This document shows, piece by piece, positions 1 through 5,315 of a stretch of 5,370 nucleotides of DNA. The stretch comes from DRQF01 sp964559135 (GTDB taxonomy: Bacteria; Planctomycetota; GCA-002687715; DRQF01). Location: assembly GCA_964559135.1 (NCBI GenBank), contig CAZLGG010000168.1, positions 1-5,370 on the forward strand, written 5' to 3'. Position 1 is the stretch's first letter. Each line of letters opens with the position of its first letter. The notes beneath the pieces are model-generated. The model had not been told where the DNA came from and made no database searches. It was given only the letters and a program-made list of their open reading frames with translations. A program made the translations under genes and the position numbers.

Positions 1-335
1 TGCATCTCGAGCGCGCCGATGTCTTCGCCGAAGGGGGCTTCGACGACCAGGAGACCGGCCCCGGCCCGTTCCGCTTCGGCGAGGATCTTCTGGACGGTCT
101 CCCGAGCGTCCTCATTCTCTGGAGGCGTGCCCATGGAGACCACCTGGGCCTCCAGGATTTCAGCGGCGGCCCGCCCGAGAGCCTCGGCCGTAGCCGTCTG
201 ATTGGAGCCGTCGACGGCCACGACGACCTTCTCGATGCGGGGCATCTCCAGCGTGATCTCGTCCGGTCTCATGGCGGCCTCGAAAAGCCCCATGCTCTCG
301 GAGATGTCCTGAGTGTTTTCGTCGTCGCGTTTCAA
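1..335 (-). CDS. Universal stress protein (UspA)-like protein, 3' part cut by window edge
   Basis: About 111 residues are visible; the C-terminus lies beyond base 1. After a charged N-terminal extension of about 35 residues comes KVVVAVDGSNQTATAEAL (about 36-53). This is the first strand of the UspA fold, with its nucleotide-contacting Asp in VDGS, running into the first helix. A helix at about 76-92 and the strand GLLVVEAPFGED (about 94-105) match the later GADLIVVGSRG-type segment of the family. Seen directly: the spacing between these elements is short, so one strand-helix unit of the usual fold seems missing. The glycine-rich ATP loop that separates ATP-binding from non-binding members would lie outside the window. 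Start choice: TTG at 335-333 has a GAGGG 7 bases upstream and sits 3 bases after the permease stop; ATG at 293-291 is an alternative without a clear binding site. The tight spacing implies co-transcription and translational coupling with the permease. Inferred role: cytoplasmic sensor or modulator of that transporter. Confidence 0.75.
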   Translation of the reverse strand, partial: MKRDDENTQDISESMGLFEAAMRPDEITLEMPRIEKVVVAVDGSNQTATAEALGRAAAEILEAQVVSMGTPPENEDARETVQKILAEAERAGAGLLVVEAPFGEDIGALEM

Positions 336-338
336 TCG

Positions 339-1790
339 TCATCCCTCGGGAAAGAGGTCGAATTCGAAGAAAGCCCAGAGATAGGTGAGGGCAAGGATGC
401 CCTGGATCGCCAGCGTCAACCCGCCGACCTTGAGGTACTCCCCCCACCCGATCCGGATGTTCCGTTCCTTTTCGAGGGCGTGCACCGCGATCACCGCGGC
501 CACGGAACCGACGGGCGTCGAGTTGCCTCCCAGATTCGCACAGACGACCAGCGTCCACCAAAGTGGTGTGACGTCCATGCCGTTTTGTCCCATGGCGACC
601 ACGATGGGAATCAATGTGGCGGCCACGGGGATGTTGTCCACGATGCCGGAAAGAACCAGCACGAAGACCCCCAGAATCATCGTGGTGGCGAGGGGGCTGC
701 CTCCCGAGAGGGCTTCGATTCCCGCGGCGAGTTTCGCCAGGAGCCCGGTCGCCTGGACGCAACCGATGAGGGTGAAGAGTCCCACGAAGAAGACGATGAG
801 AGGCCACTTCACTCTACGGATCGCCGTCTCGGTGTCGAAGCCCGATAGGAGCAGCGCCGCCGCGCCCCCCGCCATGGCGATGAGATCCAAGCCGACTCCC
901 ATCGCCTGGGCCGTTGCGAATCCCGCAACCGTGGCCAGGAGAATCATGGCGCACCGCCAGAAGATCCTCTTGTCGTGGACGAGAGCCCAGGCGTCGAAGG
1001 ACTCGACGCGTTTGGCCCGCTCTTCCCGGTCGCCCCGATCCAGGAGTTCTTCCCTGTAGAGGCGCCGAACCACGGCCCAAACCACCACGGCTGCGAGGAG
1101 AGCGATGGGCGTCGTGACCCGGAAAAAGTCGAGGTAATGGAGCCCCGCCTTCGCGCCCACCATCATCGTGCAGATCCCCGATGCGAAGGTGACGAGGGCG
1201 CCCGAGTTGGCTGCGAGCGCGATGCCCATGATGTAAGGCTTCGGGTCCAGTTTCAGCTCCTTCGTCACGGCGAGGGCCAGGGTCACCATGATGAGCGTCC
1301 CCGGCGCGATCGTGAGGAGAGTGCAGAAGAGAACCGTCAGGACGATCATGTAGAGGAACAGCCGCTTGGGCTCGCCCTGGGTGCGCTTGACGATCTTCAC
1401 CGAGATGAAATGGAAGAGTCCGCTGTGGCCGGCGATCTCCACCAGGATCGACGTCCCGAGGATGACGCCCAAAACGCCCAGGTCGTGGCCGATGATCTCG
1501 TGGACGGTCTCGTAGCCTCCCTCGGCGAACAGGCCGAATCCCATGGCGGCGATCACCGCCAGGACGGCGCCGCACATGGCCGCCAGGGCCTTGTGGAGAA
1601 GTTCGAACGCGATGGCGACATAGGTCGCCAGCATGATCGCGCCCAAGACGATCATGGAGGCGACAGGGCCCCCCGCGTCGCCTCCGGCCCCTTCGGCCCG
1701 CGCGACTGCGGCCAGCACGACCCAGAGCCCGAGGGCGAGCCCCAGCAGCCGTCCGGCCCGAGAGTGTCCTTGTGTTGCGGGAGTTGTCAT
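339..1790 (-). CDS. ArsB/NhaD/P-protein family membrane transporter (SLC13-like permease)
   Basis: A 483-residue polytopic inner-membrane protein of usual family length. A signal-like hydrophobic stretch (about 13-31, ending AVARA) precedes about 11-12 further membrane segments, with a charged cytoplasmic loop at about 243-277 separating two halves. Family landmarks seen: FELLHKALAAMCGAVLAV (62-79); KWPLIVFFVGLFTLIG (328-343), like the WPTLLFFIGLF segment of the family; SGIVDNIPVAATLIPIV (381-397) with the conserved Asp-Asn pair; and ANLGGNSTPVGSVAAVIA (418-435), the hairpin motif of the second repeat. The corresponding motifs in the first half are altered: IAPGT (161-165) stands where an Asp-Asn pair is usual, and ANSGALVTFASGICTMMVG (194-212) stands where GGTATLIGDPPN is usual. 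Known members are Na+/H+ antiporters (NhaD), arsenite permease (ArsB) and related anion carriers; the substrate cannot be chosen from sequence. The ATG at 1790 is preceded by an AGGGTGGGG stretch ending 2 bases upstream. It is first gene of a pair with the Usp-like gene. Confidence 0.88.
   Translation of the reverse strand: MTTPATQGHSRAGRLLGLALGLWVVLAAVARAEGAGGDAGGPVASMIVLGAIMLATYVAIAFELLHKALAAMCGAVLAVIAAMGFGLFAEGGYETVHEIIGHDLGVLGVILGTSILVEIAGHSGLFHFISVKIVKRTQGEPKRLFLYMIVLTVLFCTLLTIAPGTLIMVTLALAVTKELKLDPKPYIMGIALAANSGALVTFASGICTMMVGAKAGLHYLDFFRVTTPIALLAAVVVWAVVRRLYREELLDRGDREERAKRVESFDAWALVHDKRIFWRCAMILLATVAGFATAQAMGVGLDLIAMAGGAAALLLSGFDTETAIRRVKWPLIVFFVGLFTLIGCVQATGLLAKLAAGIEALSGGSPLATTMILGVFVLVLSGIVDNIPVAATLIPIVVAMGQNGMDVTPLWWTLVVCANLGGNSTPVGSVAAVIAVHALEKERNIRIGWGEYLKVGGLTLAIQGILALTYLWAFFEFDLFPEG
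343..347 (-). promoter_or_regulatory. Ribosome binding site deciding the TTG start of the Usp-like gene
   Basis: GAGGG on the minus strand lies inside the last codons of the permease, 7 bases before TTG at 335. The ATG that overlaps the permease stop (342-340) directly abuts this motif and opens a different frame that closes after about 60 codons without any recognisable protein. The motif therefore supports the TTG rather than that ATG. Confidence 0.5.
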
Positions 1791-1792
1791 GG

Positions 1793-1840
1793 CCCCACCC
1801 TAACCCGGCAATCCCCCATAGGCCCCTTCCCCCTTCCCCC
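1793..1840 (-). other. Clustered G tracts, potential G-quadruplexes in the permease leader
   Basis: Read on the minus strand there are seven G runs: G5 (1840-1836), G5 (1833-1829), G4 (1826-1823), G5 (1817-1813), G3 (1806-1804), G3 (1800-1798) and G4 (1796-1793). The first four are separated by 2, 2 and 5 bases, so a four-layer quadruplex is possible. The last four have spacers of 6, 3 and 1 and could form a three-layer one that includes the presumed ribosome binding site and ends 2 bases before the permease ATG. Inference: this structure could form in the leader RNA or in DNA, and the plus strand could form the matching C-rich structure. No experiment supports folding here. Confidence 0.55.
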
Positions 1841-1843
1841 TTC
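1823..1843 (+). repeat. Short tandem C-rich repeat, 7-base unit, three copies
   Basis: The plus strand carries three units of the type CCCCCTT, the first with C4 rather than C5, at 1823-1828, 1829-1835 and 1836-1842. The tract is part of the G-tract block read on the other strand. Such a short repeat is prone to length change by slippage, which would alter leader length or spacing. Confidence 0.6.
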
Positions 1844-1859
1844 GTGCTTCTACAGGGGG
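1836..1859 (+). promoter_or_regulatory. Possible hairpin masking an alternative ribosome binding site
   Basis: CCCCC at 1836-1840 can pair with GGGGG at 1855-1859 across a 14-base loop in the plus-strand transcript. The G run belongs to the AGGGGG motif (1854-1859) that lies 5 bases before ATG 1865. Two further C5 runs upstream (1829-1833, 1813-1817) could pair with the same G run. The stem is only five base pairs and its function is inference. Confidence 0.25.
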
Positions 1860-1909
1860 CAATCATGAGCGTCCCGCGACTCGACGGTGGAGAGGAAAGG
1901 CGCTACGGT

Positions 1910-3079
1910 ATGTCGATGCGCGGCTTGGCCCTTTTTCTCCTGCTCTCTGCGACGATGGCGGCTCAAGATGAGGCGGCGTGGCGACGCGACCTCTCTCGGC
2001 CGGTGCCGTCGGCGCGGGCCGTGCGGGAGGTGGCGGCGGCCTTGTTCGATGCGATGGCGGAGCGGCGCCGCGCCGCGGCGGGGGTGTTCGCTCTGGCCCA
2101 TTGGCCCTACCTGGACAGGCTGGCCATCGAGGCGTTTCGCGAGGAGAAGGATGCGGCCGTTCTGCGGGCGTTCTTCAAGAGCCTCGGTGTGGTTCGGCCC
2201 ACGCTCGCTCTCTCCCGGGCGTTGCGGACCCGAGCGGCCGAGAAGGGAGGGGCATGGCGAAGCGCCATCGACACGTTGGTGTTCCAGCTTTCCCCAAGAG
2301 GTCTCGAGGGGTGCCGCGTCTGGAGCACTTGGCCGGGGTCGGTTCATTCCCGAGACGGGGGCTTTTTGAACGACACCTCGGGGATGCCTCTCCGGCGCAC
2401 GCGGGGCAAGGAGATTGTTCTACCGTGGCCCGTGGGAGCGGCGGGCGGGAGAGTATTGATCGGCTACCGCTGGGACGGCGAGGGGAAACTGAAGGGGCGG
2501 CTCGTCGGGGGAGGGGAGGTGCTCGGCGACTTGGAATTCGTCCCCGGACGGCCTGCTGTCGGAATCGCGCGGGTGGTCGCTCTCGATGTGGCGGATGCGG
2601 CGGCCTCCGCGGGCTCTGCGGCCCACCTCGTTTTCGACGCCCCTCCGCAGGGCGCCTTCTGGATTCAGGGTCTCGCCGTCTGGGCGATGGGGCCCGCCAA
2701 GGGCGAAGCTCCAGATCCCCTCGTACTCAGGGCGGGTTCGAAGGGGCTCGAACCCGGGAAGGGCGCGGCGCTGCGGCGTACGAGCGGGCTCGCGCGTCTC
2801 GTCATCGAGGGTCAGTCGGGCGAAGCCCGTTTCCACCTGCCGGAGGGGGAGCGCGGAGGGTGGACTCACCTCCTTGTCGACCATGCGTCGAAGACTCCAG
2901 TCACCTTCGATCTGTTGCTCGATGGACGGCCTCTCATCCGGATTCTCAGTCAGAAGATGCCTCGCGGTGTTCGCGTGAGTCGGCGACGCGGAGTGGGACC
3001 AGGCGAACACGTCCTGAGATTCATCCGCATTCAAGGCGATGCTCCCCTCGAGCTGGAGACCCTCCGCCTGTCCCAATGA
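1910..3079 (+). CDS. Secreted protein of unknown function, helical N-terminus and beta-sandwich-like C-terminus
   Basis: 389 residues that I do not recognise. Residues 1-17 form a short signal peptide (MSMRG, a hydrophobic LALFLLL core, then a likely cleavage near TMA|AQDE), so the protein is probably exported; there is no lipobox Cys. Residues about 20-130 look alpha-helical, alanine- and arginine-rich, with HEAT-like helix pairs (for example PYLDRLAIEAFREEKDAAVL). Residues about 135-262 and 266-389 alternate short hydrophobic strands with turns, and the C-terminus (GEHVLRFIRIQGDAPLELET) resembles the last strands of a carbohydrate-binding or jelly-roll domain; that is a resemblance only. 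Start choice: ATG 1910 has a purine-rich GGAGAGGAAAGG (1889-1900) upstream and yields a clean signal peptide. ATG 1865, with AGGGGG 5 bases upstream, would add 15 residues, giving a long mixed-charge n-region, and remains possible. No membrane anchor follows. Confidence 0.7.
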   Translation: MSMRGLALFLLLSATMAAQDEAAWRRDLSRPVPSARAVREVAAALFDAMAERRRAAAGVFALAHWPYLDRLAIEAFREEKDAAVLRAFFKSLGVVRPTLALSRALRTRAAEKGGAWRSAIDTLVFQLSPRGLEGCRVWSTWPGSVHSRDGGFLNDTSGMPLRRTRGKEIVLPWPVGAAGGRVLIGYRWDGEGKLKGRLVGGGEVLGDLEFVPGRPAVGIARVVALDVADAAASAGSAAHLVFDAPPQGAFWIQGLAVWAMGPAKGEAPDPLVLRAGSKGLEPGKGAALRRTSGLARLVIEGQSGEARFHLPEGERGGWTHLLVDHASKTPVTFDLLLDGRPLIRILSQKMPRGVRVSRRRGVGPGEHVLRFIRIQGDAPLELETLRLSQ

Positions 3080-3155
3080 ATGCGCTTGGGCTGCTGGATC
3101 AAGTCCCGGCCCTTTGACATCGTCAGAATCAGAAGTGCCTGGAGGGTCTTCTCAC
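3080..3155 (+). other. Short intergenic gap without recognisable terminator
   Basis: 76 bases separate the secreted-protein stop from the next plus-strand start. No GC hairpin with T run is visible, and no clear promoter. The same strand and absence of a terminator allow read-through, so the two genes may form one transcription unit. A plus-strand ORF entering from 3039 reads through here but has no supported upstream start. Confidence 0.35.
3141..3146 (+). promoter_or_regulatory. Strong ribosome binding site deciding the start at 3156
   Basis: GGAGGG lies 9 bases before ATG 3156. The open frame extends upstream to an ATG at 3039 inside the preceding gene, but the residues encoded there are Pro/Ser-rich and that ATG has no comparable site. 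This motif sets the likely start. Confidence 0.65.
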
Positions 3156-3731
3156 ATGGAGTCGGAATCAAGCCTGTTCCACCTGATCGAGACCGCGGTC
3201 ACGGAGGTCGACGGAATCCGTGCCGGCTTGGCGAACGTCTGGGAGGAGTCCTTTGCGGGGGACGACGGCGAGCAACGGCGTGGTGTTCGCGGGACGATCT
3301 GCTTCATGCGGGAAGGCTCGTCGAGCGATTTCGACGTCCGCGTCGGGCTCGGGGACGAATTCGATCTCAAGGACCGTCGGTATCGCGTCGTCGAGATCAA
3401 CGAGGGCGAGCCCCGAGGTTCCTTGATGTTGGAACGAAAGCCTCCCGACGAGCGGATCGGTACGAGGAAAGTGCAAGCGATGGCCGAGCCCGGGGCGCGC
3501 GGCCGATTCTCAGGGATCGACGCAGTCTTGCCCCTCCCGTTCCTGGTTCTCCCCTACATCGCATCGTCGGCCGAGGTGCGAGCAGGGTTGTCGGTCGTCT
3601 GTCTGGTGGCGTGGCTCTTGGTGATCCGCCCGAGCTGGCGAGGCCTTCAAGGGCTCTATGGGACGGGTTTCTTACTGCTACAGGCTTTGGTCTGGATCGC
3701 TGCAGCCGTGGCTGCTCGCCTCTTCAGCTAA
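3156..3731 (+). CDS. Small membrane protein with N-terminal beta-rich domain, function unknown
   Basis: 191 residues, not recognised. Residues 1-30 look helical (LFHLIETAVTEVDGIRAGL). Residues about 43-95 form a compact beta-rich unit: RGTICFMREG, DFDVRVGLGDEFDLKDRRY, RVVEINEGEPRGSLMLERK. A hydrophilic linker (about 96-118) leads to a hydrophobic C-terminal part with two or three membrane helices: about 121-136, 141-157 and 167-189, the last ending AAAVAARLFS. There is no signal peptide, so the soluble domain is probably cytoplasmic with the helices anchoring it. The gene follows the secreted-protein gene on the same strand, and its last 54 bases overlap the 3' end of a convergent gene. The alternation of the beta-rich part suggests a small barrel or sandwich, but no catalytic motif is visible. 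Confidence 0.7.
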   Translation: MESESSLFHLIETAVTEVDGIRAGLANVWEESFAGDDGEQRRGVRGTICFMREGSSSDFDVRVGLGDEFDLKDRRYRVVEINEGEPRGSLMLERKPPDERIGTRKVQAMAEPGARGRFSGIDAVLPLPFLVLPYIASSAEVRAGLSVVCLVAWLLVIRPSWRGLQGLYGTGFLLLQALVWIAAAVAARLFS

Positions 3732-4124
3732 CGTCCGAAACGTCTCCGACAATCGCGCCAATCCCTCTATGTCTTCGAGCCGACCGGAGGCGATCGCCAA
3801 CTCCCAGCGTGTCTCGTTCCACAGGCACTCGAGTGAGACCGACGTCTCGTTCGGACCGAGGGGAGTCGACGGATCCGGCACATCGAATTCGATGTTCGAG
3901 ATCTGAAGAACAACGTCCTCGAAGCGTTGCCGGGGCACTCGGCTCACGTCTTCGCGAGCCAAGGCCCCGTCCGGATTCGGACCGTAGCGCTGTTGATCGA
4001 GCCTTCCATCGGCATACAGGATGATCCATCGGGCGCCACGGATTCCCTCGTGGATGCCCCACCTGATCATGCGAGGAGCACCCTCGGTCTCAAGGAGTCG
4101 TTGGAAGGATTGCTTTGCGTTCAT
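3678..4124 (-). CDS. Hypothetical 148-residue soluble protein
   Basis: Not recognised. The N-terminus looks helical (NAKQSFQRLLETEGAPRMIR), followed by strand-like ARWIILYADGRLDQQRYG (about 31-48), FEDVVLQISNIEFDV (about 68-82) and TSVSLECLWNETRWELAIA (about 84-102), then a final helix, EDIEGLARLSETFRTLAEEA (about 107-126), and a polar tail. This alpha-beta-alpha order fits a small globular cytoplasmic protein; there is no signal peptide, membrane segment or metal motif. The ATG at 4124 has GGAG 5 bases upstream; the frame stays open to an ATG at 4214, but that would overlap the HEAT gene and add arginine-rich residues. It lies 58 bases after the HEAT-repeat gene on the same strand, so they probably share a transcript. 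Its codons favour G/C at third positions less strongly than the permease. Confidence 0.65.
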   Translation of the reverse strand: MNAKQSFQRLLETEGAPRMIRWGIHEGIRGARWIILYADGRLDQQRYGPNPDGALAREDVSRVPRQRFEDVVLQISNIEFDVPDPSTPLGPNETSVSLECLWNETRWELAIASGRLEDIEGLARLSETFRTLAEEASSHGCSDPDQSL

Positions 4125-4129
4125 CTCTG

Positions 4130-4133
4130 CTCC
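4130..4133 (-). promoter_or_regulatory. Ribosome binding site for the 148-residue protein
   Basis: GGAG on the minus strand ends 5 bases before ATG 4124. It supports this internal ATG over the in-frame ATG at 4214 that lies within the upstream HEAT gene. Confidence 0.45.
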
Positions 4134-4182
4134 GCGGACAGGAGGAGGATGGATGCCGACGAGATGCCACGCGACGCCACGC

Positions 4183-5202
4183 TCAATCCTCGTCCGCCAC
4201 CCAGAACATCCCAACGCGCGTGCTGTCGATTCCCACGAGCCCCGCGTCGATCAGACAACTGGACACAGGGTTGATGCGGGCGACCACGCCATCCTCGAAA
4301 ACCACGTTGGAATAAAGCCGGACTTCTCTGTCGAATAGGCTCACCCAGCGGTTGGCGATCTCCTCGATGGGGGTCGTCGTCACGGGTGCCTCGGAGAACA
4401 GAGGACAGAGCATTTTCATCCACACATGCTCGCTCATCGCGGTGTCGGTTCGACGGAGCGTTTCTCTGCCTGCGGGGAGGCCGTGGTTTGCGAGAAGCCG
4501 TTCCAAGACTTCTTCATCGGACTGATCTCGTTCTTCGTTCGTCCGGGGGCGGAGACAGAGAACCACGTCTTCGCCGTCATCTCCGAGTCCATTGAGCGCG
4601 GCAGCTCGCTGACGCCAAGAGATGTCCTCGAATCGATCGAGGGATTCCCGTTCCTGCCGATTCAGGAGAGATTGTGGGCGGTGGTTCACGATTGCGCCAA
4701 GCGTTGCCGGAAGGTTGTCCGCGTTCGCGAGCAGGCTTTCGAATGCGGCTTGTCTGACCTCGATCGCCGGATCATCCATCGCCGCCGCAAGCGGGCGCTC
4801 GACGAGTTCGAGCAGTGCGCCCATGGTCGCCAGCCCGCGGGCCGCCGCGACCCGGATACGGGGATGGGGATAGGAAAGCGCCTTGCCGAGGATCTCGATG
4901 GCCTCGTCTGAGCGCGGCCCAAGCTGTTCGAAGGCCGTGACGACGCTGGGGAGCATCCAGCCGCATGGCTCGTCTTCCAGAAGAGTTTCGAGGATGGTGA
5001 CGATTTCGACATCGTGTTCGGGACGCAGGTGAATCGCTAATGTAAGGACCTTGTCTCTCAGGCTTCGATCACTCCGTTGGGCGAGAGCCAGGAGGGTAGG
5101 GACGGCCGCGCGTGCTCGCTCCGGGGGGGCTTCTCGTAGTCGATCGAGGGCCCGGGAGGGCTCGGGCTCATCAAGTCGGGCTATCCAGTGGTCGATGTTC
5201 AT
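4183..5202 (-). CDS. HEAT-repeat protein with uncharacterised C-terminal domain
   Basis: 339 residues. Residues about 1-175 are tandem helix pairs of HEAT type: ARAAVPTLLALAQRSDRSLR (about 30-49), VEIVTILETLLEDEP then MLPSVVTAFEQLG (about 65-95), DEAIEILGKALSYPHPRIRV (about 99-118) followed by AAARGLATMG, and LAAAMDDPAIEVRQAAFESL (about 138-157). The DPAIEVRQAA and HPRIRVAAARGL turns are typical of this superhelix, which usually serves as a protein-binding scaffold. Residues about 190-240 are charged and linker-like. The C-terminal part (about 245-339) is different, with strand-like RLYSNVVFEDGVVARI and a conserved-looking end, CLIDAGLVGIDSTRVGMFWV, then an acidic tail; I do not recognise it. 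There is no signal peptide or membrane segment, so it is probably cytoplasmic. The ATG at 5202 has only a weak GGAAA 4 bases upstream. It is first of a likely two-gene unit with the 148-residue protein. Confidence 0.78.
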   Translation of the reverse strand: MNIDHWIARLDEPEPSRALDRLREAPPERARAAVPTLLALAQRSDRSLRDKVLTLAIHLRPEHDVEIVTILETLLEDEPCGWMLPSVVTAFEQLGPRSDEAIEILGKALSYPHPRIRVAAARGLATMGALLELVERPLAAAMDDPAIEVRQAAFESLLANADNLPATLGAIVNHRPQSLLNRQERESLDRFEDISWRQRAAALNGLGDDGEDVVLCLRPRTNEERDQSDEEVLERLLANHGLPAGRETLRRTDTAMSEHVWMKMLCPLFSEAPVTTTPIEEIANRWVSLFDREVRLYSNVVFEDGVVARINPVSSCLIDAGLVGIDSTRVGMFWVADED

Positions 5203-5315
5203 GGGATTTCCATTCCGCGTGTCGCCCCATTCGGCGGCATTCTACGACGCCCAAGGAATTGCGGGAGCCATGAAAAAGGGCAAGCCCGTGCGTCGGCCCG
5301 CCGGCATCGTTGTCG
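5203..5315. other. Intergenic region upstream of the HEAT-repeat gene
   Basis: 113 bases between the presumed stop of the right-edge gene and the HEAT gene start. A TAGAAT on the minus strand resembles a -10 box but has no matching -35 at the right distance, so no promoter is called. A short hairpin followed by T residues is listed separately. Confidence 0.35.
5273..5287 (-). terminator. Weak candidate intrinsic terminator after the right-edge gene
   Basis: On the minus strand GGGC and GCCC (5287-5278) are followed immediately by TTTTT (5277-5273), about 29 bases after the presumed stop at 5316. As written the loop is only two bases, or the stem is three pairs with a CTTG loop, so the hairpin is marginal. 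The placement after a stop codon on the right strand is the main support. Confidence 0.25.

Larger units (their letters stand above)
1791..1909. promoter_or_regulatory. Divergent intergenic region between permease and secreted-protein gene
   Basis: These 119 bases separate the two divergent translation starts (1790 minus, 1910 plus) and must hold the promoters of both units unless these lie inside the coding regions. I found no convincing -35/-10 pair on either strand. The region is dominated by C runs on the plus strand (1793-1840) and holds two candidate ribosome binding sites for the plus gene. If the plus gene instead starts at ATG 1865, the gap shrinks to 74 bases. Confidence 0.5.

Noticed and set aside
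160..807. Minus-strand open frame spanning the permease end and the Usp-like gene
   Set aside because: Arg/His/Gly-rich shadow of both genes; the in-frame product at 335-1 shows the UspA motif instead.
1797..1806. Telomere-like TTAGGG on the minus strand
   Set aside because: There is a single copy only; it is part of the G-tract block, not a telomeric repeat.
814..1866. Minus-strand open frame of 350 codons overlapping the permease in another frame
   Set aside because: Arg/Gly/His-rich low-complexity product; it is a frame-shifted reading of the permease.
975..1868. Plus-strand open frame of 297 codons opposite the permease
   Set aside because: It is antisense to a convincing transporter, its product is dominated by Asp, Glu, His, Arg and Gln with no domain pattern, and long open antisense frames are expected in GC-rich genes.
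1978..3117. Plus-strand 379-codon frame inside the secreted-protein gene
   Set aside because: Gly/Arg-rich composition without hydrophobic core pattern, and no signal peptide; the overlapping frame has one and a better start.
3080..4024. Plus-strand 314-codon frame across the membrane-protein and 148-residue genes
   Set aside because: Arg/Ser-rich product with no fold pattern, no ribosome binding site at its start, and it crosses two better-supported genes on opposite strands.
4426..4911. Plus-strand 161-codon frame opposite the HEAT gene
   Set aside because: It is antisense to clear HEAT repeats and has no recognisable domain or convincing start signal.
5230..5245. TAGAAT on the minus strand as a -10 box for the HEAT gene
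   Set aside because: No -35-like hexamer stands 16-18 bases upstream, and such hexamers occur by chance.
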